This document shows, one piece after another, positions 1-9,492 of a stretch of 64,000 bases of DNA. The notes under the pieces were generated by a model. It did not search any database. It was not told the origin of the DNA and worked only from the letters and a program-made list of their open reading frames with translations. Origin of the DNA: Abyssalbus ytuae (GTDB lineage: Bacteria; Bacteroidota; Bacteroidia; Flavobacteriales; Flavobacteriaceae); assembly GCF_022807975.1 (NCBI RefSeq), contig NZ_CP094358.1:2108001-2172000 (forward strand), read 5' to 3'. The position numbers and the translations under genes are program-made. The stretch's first letter is position 1; the number at the start of each line of letters is the position of its first letter.

Positions 1-978
1 GCGGCAGCAATTATCTCTCAAATGTTTACTATAAAAGATTCTATAGCCGAAGTAAAAGAAGAATTAAAAAACGGCATAGAATATTTTACTGATAAGCTTA
101 ACTATCATTTAAATCTTGAATTTGACGGAAGAGCCGTAGTGGGAGATAACCCTGATGATATTACCGACACTAATTACGGAAACAACAACGTAGTAGGTCC
201 AGATAAAGAAGAGGCAAAACACGGTACCCACGTAGCCGGAATTATTGCTGCCGAAAGAAATAACGGTATAGGAATGGACGGTGTTGCCAACAATGTAAAA
301 ATAATGGTGGTAAGGGCTGTTCCGAATGGTGATGAATATGATAAAGATGTTGCGTTAGCGATCCGGTATGCTGCCGACAACGGAGCAAAAGTTATAAATA
401 CAAGTTTCGGAAAGTATTTTTCTCCACATTCAGAATGGGTTAGAGATGCTATTAAATATGCTGCTTCAAAAGATGTTTTAATAGTGAATGCAGCAGGTAA
501 CGAAGCATTTGATTTAGACAGTAAAAACGTATATCCTAACGATGCTATTGACAATAGTGCCGAAGTTGCCGATAATTTCTTAACCGTAGGGGCTTTAAAC
601 TATAAATATGGTTCCGATTTAATCGCAACGTTTTCTAATTACGGTAAAAGAAATGTAGATGTTTTTGCACCGGGAACCAAAATATGGTCTACCGTACCTA
701 ACAGCAAATATGAGTTTTTGCAGGGAACCTCAATGGCCTCACCTGCCGTAGCCGGGGTAGCAGCTTTAATAAGGTCTCAATACCCTAAGCTTACAGCATC
801 TCAGGTGAAAAAAATTATAATGGCATCTGGATTAAATTCAAAAAGTAATGTAATTCTCGGAGGCAACACCTCTGAAAAAAGAGCATTTACCGATATTTCA
901 ACCTCCGGTAGAATGGTGAATGCATACAATGCTTTAATTTTAGCAGATAAGGTGTCCAGAGGAGTTTCAAATTTATAA
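1..978 (+). CDS. S8 subtilisin-like serine peptidase, 5'-truncated by window edge
   Basis: C-terminal part of a subtilase (peptidase family S8). The frame is open to the first base of the window, so the true start lies upstream. The catalytic His is in HGTHVAG (codon at nt 220), the oxyanion-hole Asn in NAAGN (nt 499) and the catalytic Ser in GTSMASP (nt 730). The catalytic Asp motif is not visible and should lie before the window. Family members cleave peptide bonds outside the cytoplasm, and this one is probably secreted or periplasmic, but its signal peptide cannot be seen. No Por-type C-terminal sorting domain follows the catalytic domain. An M1 peptidase gene follows 34 bp downstream on the same strand. 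Confidence 0.93.
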   Translation, partial: AAAIISQMFTIKDSIAEVKEELKNGIEYFTDKLNYHLNLEFDGRAVVGDNPDDITDTNYGNNNVVGPDKEEAKHGTHVAGIIAAERNNGIGMDGVANNVKIMVVRAVPNGDEYDKDVALAIRYAADNGAKVINTSFGKYFSPHSEWVRDAIKYAASKDVLIVNAAGNEAFDLDSKNVYPNDAIDNSAEVADNFLTVGALNYKYGSDLIATFSNYGKRNVDVFAPGTKIWSTVPNSKYEFLQGTSMASPAVAGVAALIRSQYPKLTASQVKKIIMASGLNSKSNVILGGNTSEKRAFTDISTSGRMVNAYNALILADKVSRGVSNL

Positions 979-1012
979 TTGACTGAAACGGGCATTAAAT
1001 ATATTTAAACGC

Positions 1013-2881
1013 ATGAAAAAGTTTTTTGTTTTAAACCTGAGTTTTATAGTTACACTTGCCGGTTTTGCCTCCAACGGAATTCAAAAGAAAAAGCCGGATT
1101 CCAATCCATGCTACTGGCAACAGCATGTAAACTATAATATGGAGATTGACATGAATGTGGAAAATTATCAGTATTCCGGCATTCAGAAATTAAAATATAC
1201 CAATAATAGTCCGGATACGCTTAATACTGTATTTTACCATTTGTATTTTAATGCCTTTCAACCCGGCAGTGAAATGGATGTGCGGTCAAGAACTATTGCC
1301 GATCCTGATTCCCGGGTTAAAGACAGAATAAGCAAACTATTGCCTTCCGAAACCGGATTTATAAAGGTAAAGTCCTTAAAGCAGGACGGAACGGTAATAA
1401 ACCATAAAACGGAAGGTACTGTACTTGAAGTAGAATTATCAAAACCTATTTTACCGGGTAAAACCGTGGAGTTTGATATGGAGTTTAACGGCCAGGTGCC
1501 TCTACAGATAAGAAGGAGTGGCCGGGATAATAAAGAAGGTGTAGCCCTTTCCATGACCCAATGGTATCCTAAAATTGCGGAGTATGATTTTGAAGGCTGG
1601 CATGCCGACCCTTACATAGGAAGGGAATTTCACGGGGTTTGGGGAGATTTTGATGTAAAAATCACCATTGATAAGAATTATGTGTTAGGAGGAAGCGGCT
1701 ATTTGCAAAATGCAAATGATATTGGTTACGGTTATGAAAAGGAAGGTATAAAAGTAAAAAAGCCAAAAGGTAAAAAGCTGACATGGCATTTTGTAGCACC
1801 CAATGTTCACGATTTTACGTGGGCTGCCGACCCGGATTACATTCATGAAAAAGTACAGGTAGAAAACGGACCCATGCTGCATTTTCTTTACAAAAACAAA
1901 CCTTCACTACAGGAAAACTGGAAAAAATTACAGCCAAAAGCTGTAGAAATGATACAGTTTTATGGCAGGAATATAGGTAAATATCCGTACGACCAGTATT
2001 CTATTATACAGGGAGGTGACGGCGGTATGGAGTATGCCATGTGTACTCTCATTACAGGAGAAAGAAGCTTTGGCAGCCTTGTAGGAGTTACTGCCCATGA
2101 AATGGCCCATTCATGGTTTCAGCATGTTCTGGCAACCAATGAGGCCAAGTATGAATGGATGGATGAAGGTTTTACTTCATTTATCTCAAACCTGTGTGAA
2201 AATGAAATAATGGGGAAAAATGAGGCAAATCCGTTTAAAGGGGCGTATCAAAATTATATATACCTGGCAAATTCAGGAGCAGAACAACCCCAGACAACTC
2301 ATGCTGACAGATATAATTTAAACCAGGCATACGGAATATCGGCCTATAGTAAAGGAGAAGTTTTTCTGGCCCAGTTAGGGTATGTAATGGGAACCGAAAA
2401 TCTCATGAAAACCATCAGGAGATATTTTAATGAGTTTAAATTTAAACACCCCGTGCCTAACGACATAAAAAGAGTGGCTGAGAAAGTTTCGGGAATGCAG
2501 TTAGACTGGTATTTGGTAGACTGGACCCAAACTACAAATACTATTGATTATTCTATCAAAAGTGTAGAAGATAATAACGTTAACACTACCATAACTCTTG
2601 AGAGGATAGGCTTAATGCCTATGCCGGTAGATCTTGTCATTTTTTATGAAGACGGGACGCAGGAATACTTTTATATTCCTTTACGAATGATGAGAGGTGA
2701 AAAACCCAACCCTTATGAATCATTAAAAAGGACTGTATTAGATGATTGGGCCTGGGCATATCCCACATATGAGGTTAATATTAATAAACCTAAAACCGGA
2801 ATTAAAGCGGTAGTAATAGATCCATCCGAATTAATGGCAGATGTAAAAAGAGAAAACAATATTTATCAACAAGATGAATAA
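1013..2881 (+). CDS. M1 family metallopeptidase (aminopeptidase), secreted
   Basis: Zinc aminopeptidase of family M1, 622 aa. The zinc-binding motif HEMAHSW has His362, Glu363 and His366, with the third ligand Glu385 in WMDEGF, which is the expected HExxH-18-E spacing. A GGMEY sequence near residue 338 stands where the family's exopeptidase motif GxMEN usually lies, so the substrate-amine site is slightly atypical. The first ~19 residues (MKKFFVLNLSFIVTLAGFAS) are a basic start plus a hydrophobic core, a signal peptide or lipid-free export signal. It follows the S8 protease gene and ends in a clear terminator. A periplasmic or surface role in peptide trimming is inferred. Confidence 0.93.
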   Translation: MKKFFVLNLSFIVTLAGFASNGIQKKKPDSNPCYWQQHVNYNMEIDMNVENYQYSGIQKLKYTNNSPDTLNTVFYHLYFNAFQPGSEMDVRSRTIADPDSRVKDRISKLLPSETGFIKVKSLKQDGTVINHKTEGTVLEVELSKPILPGKTVEFDMEFNGQVPLQIRRSGRDNKEGVALSMTQWYPKIAEYDFEGWHADPYIGREFHGVWGDFDVKITIDKNYVLGGSGYLQNANDIGYGYEKEGIKVKKPKGKKLTWHFVAPNVHDFTWAADPDYIHEKVQVENGPMLHFLYKNKPSLQENWKKLQPKAVEMIQFYGRNIGKYPYDQYSIIQGGDGGMEYAMCTLITGERSFGSLVGVTAHEMAHSWFQHVLATNEAKYEWMDEGFTSFISNLCENEIMGKNEANPFKGAYQNYIYLANSGAEQPQTTHADRYNLNQAYGISAYSKGEVFLAQLGYVMGTENLMKTIRRYFNEFKFKHPVPNDIKRVAEKVSGMQLDWYLVDWTQTTNTIDYSIKSVEDNNVNTTITLERIGLMPMPVDLVIFYEDGTQEYFYIPLRMMRGEKPNPYESLKRTVLDDWAWAYPTYEVNINKPKTGIKAVVIDPSELMADVKRENNIYQQDE

Positions 2882-2885
2882 AAGT

Positions 2886-2915
2886 AAGGGCCTGCAATTG
2901 CAGGCCTTTCTTTTT
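2886..2915 (+). terminator. Rho-independent terminator after M1 peptidase gene
   Basis: An 18-nt perfect palindrome (GGCCTGCAATTGCAGGCC, 2889-2906) begins 7 nt after the stop codon. It is followed by a T-rich tract (TTTCTTTTTT), the usual form of an intrinsic terminator. Because the next gene is convergent, it probably separates the two transcripts. Confidence 0.8.
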
Positions 2916-2953
2916 TATTGCTTTATATAGATACTCATCAGCATATCAATTTA

Positions 2954-4150
2954 CTAATACCACCTTTGGGATCGGTACATTTGTTTTTTTGAGGTTCGTT
3001 CCCTGTTATTCATTTTTATATGATTTTTATCCAGTTGCCTGTTTCTATACCCTAACAAATGAAAAAAAGGCCGGGTTAAAAACCGTGCTACCTTTAAATT
3101 TACCAGTAAAGTTTCTTTTCGCGGAGTTGTCCAGGAGACTCCCGGTAAAACAGTCAACAAAGAATCCAGTTTGAAGTTTCTTAATAAGGTTGAAAGTTTT
3201 AAAAAGAAAACCGGAATTTTTCTGATGATAAAAAATCCCTCGCCTCCCTTTTTTTGATATAAAGGCATAAAAAGTGTGCCTTTTTTTGCAGATTTTATCA
3301 GGGTGCCATTATTTCGGGCAAGCCCGGTTCCTTTTGATATTTCCTGAAAGCTTTTAAACCCCGGTAACATTTTAAACTGATTTCTGTTGATGATTTTATA
3401 ACAGTCAATAACTTCAAATATAAAATCATTTCCTTTTGCCGATTTTTTAAGTTTGGAATAGTAATTATCAAAATCCGGAATATTTTTTTTTGCCATACAC
3501 CCTCCGTTTACCAGGGTTAAATATGTAAAAGCTTCAGCATTATCTATTGCTGCTTTTTGTTCATGCTGCCCGGATTCAAAACCAATTGCTACATACCCGA
3601 GTTCGTTAATATAACTTAACATCGGGCCGGTTAAATATTCTTCAAGGCCCAAAACAGCAGGTAAGGGAAACAAAGAAGCAAACTTTCGGTTAATTAAAGA
3701 ATCATCTAAAGTTATAAAAGGCAGGGTCTTACTGGAAGTTGTATGAAGATCTATAAAATAAAAAGGGCCGGTTTCCTGTTCGAGAATATTTGCAATTAAG
3801 CTATAAAGATCAGCAAGTTCTTTTTCATCATCAGTTAATGAACCAGAAGAAATATTCTTTATTTTTTCTAAGTTTTCTTTTGTCCATAGCCTGTTTAAAT
3901 CCTTTTGCAGGTATCTGACATTTTTTGATAGAGCAGAAAGGTTGCCGGCAAAGGCATAAACACTGCCTTTAATTTTATCGGCCTGCAAGGTTTTAAAAAC
4001 TTTTTCAAGTGCAAAAACACCGGAAGGTTCATTACCATGCATCCCTCCAAAAAATATAATAACTGGTCCCTTTTGAGCACCTTTTATTTTTCCTATTATT
4101 CTGCTGACTGTTGAATGAGTGTTTAAAGCTTTACTATAAACAGTTACCAT
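2954..4150 (-). CDS. Succinylglutamate desuccinylase/aspartoacylase (AstE/AspA) family protein
   Basis: Zinc carboxypeptidase-fold (M14-like) deacylase, 398 aa. Visible elements are GGMHGNEPSG with zinc ligands His38 and Glu41, DLNR at 84-87, DLHTTSS with the third ligand His136, and GFESGQH with the likely catalytic Glu192. Family enzymes remove an acyl group from an N-acylated amino acid. The real substrate here is unknown. The C-terminal ~40 residues are rich in Lys/Arg/Asn and extend beyond the usual core. The gene lies 6 bp downstream of the GCS2-CBS gene on the same strand, so the two are almost certainly co-transcribed and may act in one pathway of small peptide or N-acyl amino acid metabolism (inference). 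Confidence 0.88.
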   Translation of the reverse strand: MVTVYSKALNTHSTVSRIIGKIKGAQKGPVIIFFGGMHGNEPSGVFALEKVFKTLQADKIKGSVYAFAGNLSALSKNVRYLQKDLNRLWTKENLEKIKNISSGSLTDDEKELADLYSLIANILEQETGPFYFIDLHTTSSKTLPFITLDDSLINRKFASLFPLPAVLGLEEYLTGPMLSYINELGYVAIGFESGQHEQKAAIDNAEAFTYLTLVNGGCMAKKNIPDFDNYYSKLKKSAKGNDFIFEVIDCYKIINRNQFKMLPGFKSFQEISKGTGLARNNGTLIKSAKKGTLFMPLYQKKGGEGFFIIRKIPVFFLKLSTLLRNFKLDSLLTVLPGVSWTTPRKETLLVNLKVARFLTRPFFHLLGYRNRQLDKNHIKMNNRERTSKKQMYRSQRWY

Positions 4151-4156
4151 ATTTTG

Positions 4157-6037
4157 TTAATAATCTTTGGATGTTATTATTCCAATTAATTTTTCACCTT
4201 TTACAACCGGAAGGCAGTTTATTTTGTGGCGCTGCATAATTTCTCTGGCTTTTTCAATACTTACATTTGAGGTAATTGTAATTAAGTTGGTAGTCATTAT
4301 ATCACGTACTGTTTTAGGAGTGTGCTCCGGGTCGTCCATATGTTTTTTTACATCGGTCCATGTTAACAGCCCTGCAAGATCAGCATTGCTGTTTAAAACC
4401 GGCATATGATGAATATTTTTCCACAACATCATACTTAAAACCAGTTCGGAGCTGTCATCTTCATTAACAGTGTATAAATCGGTATTCATTACCTGTTCGA
4501 TGCTTTTTTCTTTTTCCATAAATAAATCATCATTGTTTTTTAATATTTTCCAGGTATCTACCGGATAATCTTTCTGCTGATAGTTATACATAGTTTGGGT
4601 AATAGCTCTTAGTGCATCGGGTTTTCTTAAGGTTTTTGTTAAGTTACGGTAGCTTTGAACCATCCACCGGGAACCTGATTTATTATCGACTCTGTTTTCT
4701 ATAACAGACAGGTAGCGTTCAATATCTTTTTGATCTACCTTCATTTTGGTCAATCCTTTATAAGCTATGGGCAGTAATTCTTCATGAATGAGTTTGTGAC
4801 TGTGTATAAGGGCATTGTTCCAGTAAAATTGTGTTCCCATGCCATACCGGGCTGCCTTTATAAAATTATTTTTCACATCTTTAAAACCCATTATTTCATG
4901 AATATTATCATATTTAGCAGGCCGTCCTTTCATTATTCCCACCCAAAAGGCCATGTTTGCTATTTCGTCCAACACTGACGGGCCTGAAGGGATATACCTG
5001 TTTTCAATACGTAAATGTGGAATGTTCTTACTTACCCCATAACAGGGGCGATTCCATAAATAAACAGTACCGTTGTGCAGGTTTAATGCTTTTAATTTAG
5101 GCACAACTCCCGTGTTTAATAAAGAAACACTATCAGATTTGAAATGGGTTGTAAGTAAACTTTTAAAACGGGTTATATTATCTTTAAAAATTTCCACTAC
5201 CGAGCCGTGAGCCCATTTTCTTCCAAAACTTACCCTCGCATCCTTTTCATTTAAATAAAATGAACTTGCCCGTGTATCCATACTTTGTGCAAACAGGGCT
5301 ATTCTGGTTTCAGACCATAACTCTTTTCCTAAAAGCAAAGGGGAGTTAGTACAAATTGACAAAACAGGACCGGCTATTGCCTGTGCCCAGTTGTAACTTT
5401 TAACAAAGTCATCCGGTGCTATTTGCAAATGTGATTGAAAGCTGGTATTGCAACCTTCAAAAAGTACGGAATCATGCAATAACTTTACTTCATCAACCCC
5501 TTTAATGTGTAAGTTTATATCCTTTTTTCTAATCTCCTTGATAGTCTCATTTAAAACTTCATATCGAATTAAAGGAGTCATATAATCTATACTCAAATGC
5601 CGGGTAGTTATGGTGGGTAATATTCCTGTTAACACTACTTTAGAATTATTTTCGCCAGCTTTTTTATCGGCTTTTATTAAAAATTCCCTGAGTTTCCTGT
5701 GCAGTTCAGAAAAACAAGTACCCCCGAGAATTAAGGGATCCAGATTTATTTCAAGATTGTATTTAGCCAGCTCATGTGTAAAATGAGGATCGTTTATACT
5801 GTTTAAAATAGCCTGAGCATTATTGGCAGGATACCATTTATTATTTACTAAACAAAATTCTTGTTCGGCACCTATACGAACAGGCTCTTTTTCAAACAGA
5901 TTTTTGTCCAGCATAATTTCCAAAGCCTCTATATCTTTTAAAAGATGATGTATATAAATGGCCTTATCTTTTTCTGACATAAATTTTTTTACTGACAACT
6001 CCCCCATATATATACCGGTTAGAATACTGTAAGTCAT
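4157..6037 (-). CDS. Glutamate-cysteine ligase (GCS2)-like carboxylate-amine ligase with C-terminal CBS pair
   Basis: A 626-aa two-part protein. Residues ~50-470 resemble the GCS2 family, with the nucleotide/metal-binding signature RIGAEQE at 54-60 and conserved Asn/Arg-rich strands later. The last ~120 residues form two CBS motifs (around MNTDLYTVNEDDS and IMTTNLITITSNVS), modules that usually bind adenine nucleotides and regulate the attached enzyme. GCS2 enzymes join a carboxylate, often glutamate, to an amine using ATP, and the acceptor here is unknown. Three in-frame Met codons are near the start (residues 1, 11, 20), and the Met20 start (MSEKDKAIY) is a credible alternative. It is the first gene of a two-gene operon with the AstE/AspA-like deacylase. 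Confidence 0.88.
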   Translation of the reverse strand: MTYSILTGIYMGELSVKKFMSEKDKAIYIHHLLKDIEALEIMLDKNLFEKEPVRIGAEQEFCLVNNKWYPANNAQAILNSINDPHFTHELAKYNLEINLDPLILGGTCFSELHRKLREFLIKADKKAGENNSKVVLTGILPTITTRHLSIDYMTPLIRYEVLNETIKEIRKKDINLHIKGVDEVKLLHDSVLFEGCNTSFQSHLQIAPDDFVKSYNWAQAIAGPVLSICTNSPLLLGKELWSETRIALFAQSMDTRASSFYLNEKDARVSFGRKWAHGSVVEIFKDNITRFKSLLTTHFKSDSVSLLNTGVVPKLKALNLHNGTVYLWNRPCYGVSKNIPHLRIENRYIPSGPSVLDEIANMAFWVGIMKGRPAKYDNIHEIMGFKDVKNNFIKAARYGMGTQFYWNNALIHSHKLIHEELLPIAYKGLTKMKVDQKDIERYLSVIENRVDNKSGSRWMVQSYRNLTKTLRKPDALRAITQTMYNYQQKDYPVDTWKILKNNDDLFMEKEKSIEQVMNTDLYTVNEDDSSELVLSMMLWKNIHHMPVLNSNADLAGLLTWTDVKKHMDDPEHTPKTVRDIMTTNLITITSNVSIEKAREIMQRHKINCLPVVKGEKLIGIITSKDY

Positions 6038-6131
6038 AAAGTTAGGGTGGCTTAATCTTATTTAGAATGATAATTGTCATAACAGCGTGCCGTGTATTGG
6101 TTTTTAGTATTTTTACCCCAATTATCTGAAA

Positions 6132-6506
6132 ATGGATTATACTTTTTCTAAAAGAGAAAAATTAAAAAGCAAAAAGCTTATTGAAAAACTGTTTACTGAG
6201 GGTAAATCGGTTTCAAAGTATCCTTTAAAGCTTATTTATGTAAAAGCCGATTTAAATGACGAGGTTAAAGTACAGGCAGGAGTTTCGGTTTCCAAACGAA
6301 ATTTTAAACGTGCTACAGACCGCAACAGAATAAAACGGCTTATTAGAGAAGCCTACAGGCTAAATAAAAACTTCATTTTTAACAATATACAAACCCAATA
6401 TGCATTTATGTTTTTGTATATTGGCAAGCAGATTCCAAAAAACTATGACGAGATAAACAAAAACATGATCAAACTCATGCAAAAGTTTATTGATAATGAA
6501 AACTGA
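6132..6506 (+). CDS. rnpA: Ribonuclease P protein component
   Basis: Protein subunit of RNase P, which helps the RNA catalyst bind pre-tRNA and remove 5' leaders. It is 124 aa, basic and of normal length. The family signature KRATDRNRIKRLIREAYR lies at about residues 59-76, and the early FSKREKLKSKK is typical of the N-terminal helix. In Bacteroidota rnpA is often next to an S41 peptidase gene rather than rpmH-dnaA, and this is the case here: the following S41 gene overlaps or nearly abuts its 3' end. A sequence one base away from the TAnnTTTG promoter element (TATTTTTA) lies about 20 bp upstream of the start. Confidence 0.96.
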   Translation: MDYTFSKREKLKSKKLIEKLFTEGKSVSKYPLKLIYVKADLNDEVKVQAGVSVSKRNFKRATDRNRIKRLIREAYRLNKNFIFNNIQTQYAFMFLYIGKQIPKNYDEINKNMIKLMQKFIDNEN

Positions 6507-8145
6507 AAAAAATACTTATCCTATGAAAAGAAAATTTTTAGTCCCCGTAGTAGCTGTAGTTGTTCTCTTTTTTACCGTAAGTTTTAAAAATGACTTTTTT
6601 GAAATAGCAAAACAAGTAGAAATATTTACTACTATGTTTAAAGAGCTCAACATGAATTATGTAGATGAAACCAATCCTGCAGAGTTGATGGATACTGCAA
6701 TTAAAAGTATGCTGGAAGATTTAGACCCTTATACGCGGTTTATGAATGAACAGGATGTAGAAGAATATAAAATAAGAAATGCGGGGCAATACTCCGGTAT
6801 TGGTGCAATAGTGAGAAATTTTAAGGACAAGCTCTTAATTATAGAACCTTATAAAGGATACGCAGCCGACCTTGCAGGGTTGAAGGCGGGAGATGAAATA
6901 ATAAAAATAGGCAATATTACCGTAGCCGACTTTAAGGAAGATGCATCCGAACTTTTAAAAGGAGCTGTTAATTCGGAAGTAGAAATAACTTTTAAAAGGC
7001 AGGGTAAAACACACTTCACCACAATTAAGAGAGAAGAAATAGAGGTAGATGCGGTGCCCTTTTATAAAAAAATTGATGATGAAACCGGATATATTGTACT
7101 GGATAAGTTTAACCGGAAAGCATCATCGCAAACTGAAGATGCATTAGTGCATTTGAAATCACAGGGAGCTGAAAAAATAATTTTAGACCTGAGAGGAAAC
7201 CCCGGAGGGTTACTTTCTGAAGCAATAAACATCTGTAATCTTTTTGTGCCTAAAGATGAAATGATTGTAACCACTAAATCCAAAGTTAAAAAGTTTAACA
7301 GGACCTATTCTACCAAAAATGAGCCGGTTGATACTGAAATACCCTTAGTTGTATTAATAGACGGAAACAGTGCGTCGGCCAGTGAAATTGTAAGCGGAGC
7401 TTTGCAGGATCTGGACAGAGCGGTTGTAGTAGGGGCAAGAAGTTATGGGAAAGGACTTGTACAACGGCCTATTAATTTAACTTACGGAACCCAGTTAAAA
7501 GTTACGATTTCGCGATACTTTACTCCCAGCGGCAGATGCATTCAGGCTTTGGACTACTGGCACAGGGACGAAAATGGAAATGCAGTAAGAACCACCCAGG
7601 AAAATTATAAAGAATTTACCACCCGTAACGGACGGAAAGTTTATGACGGAGGCGGTGTTATGCCCGATATTGAAATAACTTCATTAAAATTAGGAGAGCT
7701 CGCCCAGGAAGTGGTGATGAATAATGTGGTTTTTGATTATGCCACCGATTACTATTACAGCCATCCTTCGATAGACCTTAATAATTTTTCATTTGACAAT
7801 ACTGCCTTTGATCATTTTAAAGATTTTGTATTTGAGAACGGACTTGGTTTTGATACTAAAATTGAACGCAAATTAAAATCGGCAATCAGAAATGAGGATA
7901 TAAGCGAGTACGGATCCGAGGTTGAAGCCAGCTATTATAACTTTCTAACTACCATCAGCACTAATAAACTAAAAGTTTTAGACCAGGATAAGGAAGGACT
8001 GCAAAAGGATATTGAAGACGAAATCATTAAAAGATACCACTACAGGGAAGGTTTGTATGAGTATTATCTCAGCAATGATGAAGCCATTAAAAATTCTGTA
8101 GCTATTCTTGCCGACGAAAAAAAATATAAGGAAATATTACATTAA
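6496..8145 (+). CDS. S41 family C-terminal processing peptidase (Ctp/Prc-like)
   Basis: Periplasmic serine/lysine protease of about 549 aa. An N-terminal hydrophobic segment (VPVVAVVVLFFTVSF) acts as signal or anchor. A PDZ domain is seen around GQYSGIGAIV to KAGDEIIKIGN, followed by the S41 catalytic core with the Ser motif DGNSASASE (about residues 290-298) and the general-base Lys319 in SYGKGLVQ. Such enzymes degrade or trim proteins from their C termini and often process envelope proteins. I place the start at ATG 6496, which overlaps rnpA by 11 bp. ATG 6523 (MKRKFLVP), just upstream of the hydrophobic segment, is equally reasonable. It is probably co-transcribed with rnpA. Confidence 0.92.
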   Translation: MKTEKNTYPMKRKFLVPVVAVVVLFFTVSFKNDFFEIAKQVEIFTTMFKELNMNYVDETNPAELMDTAIKSMLEDLDPYTRFMNEQDVEEYKIRNAGQYSGIGAIVRNFKDKLLIIEPYKGYAADLAGLKAGDEIIKIGNITVADFKEDASELLKGAVNSEVEITFKRQGKTHFTTIKREEIEVDAVPFYKKIDDETGYIVLDKFNRKASSQTEDALVHLKSQGAEKIILDLRGNPGGLLSEAINICNLFVPKDEMIVTTKSKVKKFNRTYSTKNEPVDTEIPLVVLIDGNSASASEIVSGALQDLDRAVVVGARSYGKGLVQRPINLTYGTQLKVTISRYFTPSGRCIQALDYWHRDENGNAVRTTQENYKEFTTRNGRKVYDGGGVMPDIEITSLKLGELAQEVVMNNVVFDYATDYYYSHPSIDLNNFSFDNTAFDHFKDFVFENGLGFDTKIERKLKSAIRNEDISEYGSEVEASYYNFLTTISTNKLKVLDQDKEGLQKDIEDEIIKRYHYREGLYEYYLSNDEAIKNSVAILADEKKYKEILH

Positions 8146-8216
8146 ATTTATATCCGGTTTTTATCAGTAATGATAAAATCTGAAAAAGGTTACAACTAAA
8201 ATTACCAAATAAAAAA

Positions 8217-9371
8217 TTAAGCAGATTTTTTATGTAACAATCGGGTTAATTTAATTGACAGATCGGTTAAAACTATTTTTGCGTTTGCATTTCTTTCAAT
8301 ATGATAACTAGCATCCTGAATTTCTTTTGAAATGTCCAGGATATTATTTCCATGTACAAAAGGAGCAAATTTTTCCAGCTTGAAGCCTTCCGTTTCAAAA
8401 TCCATAAACACCAGTTCGCCGGCTCCGTAATTCATTATAAGGGCCTGCCTGAATACATCGAGGCAATAATTAAGAAATTTTTTCTGGGTTTCCCTGTTTG
8501 CTTTTGCTACTTCTTCACTCCAGGAAATCAAATCGTGAATAGCGGCTTTATTCCCTTTTGCTTTAAACGCACTTCTTACCCAGATTACAAACCATTTTTC
8601 AAACACAAAATCTTCTGAATCCCTGTTTATATAGTCTAAAGCCCTGTTATAACTCCCATTGGCCTGGTGTGCTATTTTATGAGCATGCTTTTGGTCTACA
8701 CCCCTTCCTGTAAGTCCGTCGGCTATTGCTTTTTCTGACAAAGGGGGAAAGTGAAGGATCTGACACCTGGATTTTATGGTTTGGATGATTTGCTCCTCAT
8801 TTTCAGAAATAAGGATAAAAACAGTTTTTTCCGGAGGTTCTTCAATTAATTTCAGCAGCTTGTTAGAACATTCAGGGTTCATTCTCTCCGCCATCCATAT
8901 TATCATCACCTTATATCCGCCTTCAAACGATTTTAAAGACAGTTTTTTATATATTTCCTGAGCTTCGTATACACTAATGTTACCCTGTTTATTATCAAGG
9001 CCTATTAACCGGTACCAGTCAAAAAGGTTACCGTACGGTTGTTCCTTTAAAAACCCGATCCATTCTTTATTAAACAAGCTGCTCACAGGGTGTTGAGATT
9101 TAATATCGCCGGTATTGTTTACAGGATAAGCAAAATGAAGATCGGGATGTGAAAAATTATTAAACCTGGAATTACAAGCCTGGTCAGTTGTATTATTTTC
9201 ACCGTTTGTATTGCTGCAAATTATATATTGGGCGTAGGCAATTGCAACAGGCAGGGTGCCACAACCATCCGGGCCAATAAATAATTGTGCATGGGGTATC
9301 CTGCCATTATCGGCACTATGTGTCAGGTGTTTTTTAATATGCTGCTGGCCCAGGATTTCGTTAAATAACAT
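8217..9371 (-). CDS. holB: DNA polymerase III delta-prime subunit
   Basis: Clamp-loader subunit of the replicative polymerase, an AAA+ fold protein of 384 aa. The Walker A-like segment GPDGCGTLP (33-41) lacks the GKT/S, as expected of delta-prime, which does not hydrolyse ATP and works as a stator. LLKLIEEPP and KSRCQ, the sensor/SRC region shared with DnaX and delta-prime, follow. The typical N-terminus (FNEILGQQHIKKHL) supports the start at 9371. It is convergent with the S41 gene. A weak 8-bp hairpin lies between the two genes (8159-8178), without a T-tract. Confidence 0.92.
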   Translation of the reverse strand: MLFNEILGQQHIKKHLTHSADNGRIPHAQLFIGPDGCGTLPVAIAYAQYIICSNTNGENNTTDQACNSRFNNFSHPDLHFAYPVNNTGDIKSQHPVSSLFNKEWIGFLKEQPYGNLFDWYRLIGLDNKQGNISVYEAQEIYKKLSLKSFEGGYKVMIIWMAERMNPECSNKLLKLIEEPPEKTVFILISENEEQIIQTIKSRCQILHFPPLSEKAIADGLTGRGVDQKHAHKIAHQANGSYNRALDYINRDSEDFVFEKWFVIWVRSAFKAKGNKAAIHDLISWSEEVAKANRETQKKFLNYCLDVFRQALIMNYGAGELVFMDFETEGFKLEKFAPFVHGNNILDISKEIQDASYHIERNANAKIVLTDLSIKLTRLLHKKSA

Positions 9372-9463
9372 AAAAGCAAATATAGCAGTTTAGAATTTCA
9401 AAAAAGAGCTTGTTTTTTATCAATTTCTACCTCATTTGAATTTCGTCTGAAATAATAAATATT

Positions 9464-9471
9464 TACCTTTG
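9464..9471 (+). promoter_or_regulatory. Bacteroidota -7 promoter element upstream of pgk
   Basis: TACCTTTG fits the TAnnTTTG consensus of the primary sigma factor of Bacteroidota and lies 21 bp before the chosen pgk start. A TTTG at 9435-9438 could be a -33 box, but the 25-bp gap is longer than usual. Confidence 0.6.
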
Positions 9472-9492
9472 TGCCCGAATCAACTAAATGAT

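Noticed and set aside
174-554. Minus-strand frame inside the S8 peptidase gene
   Set aside because: Antisense shadow of a clear subtilase coding region.
9469-9492. Upstream TTG start for pgk
   Set aside because: It lies inside the TAnnTTTG promoter element and adds residues not found in the family.
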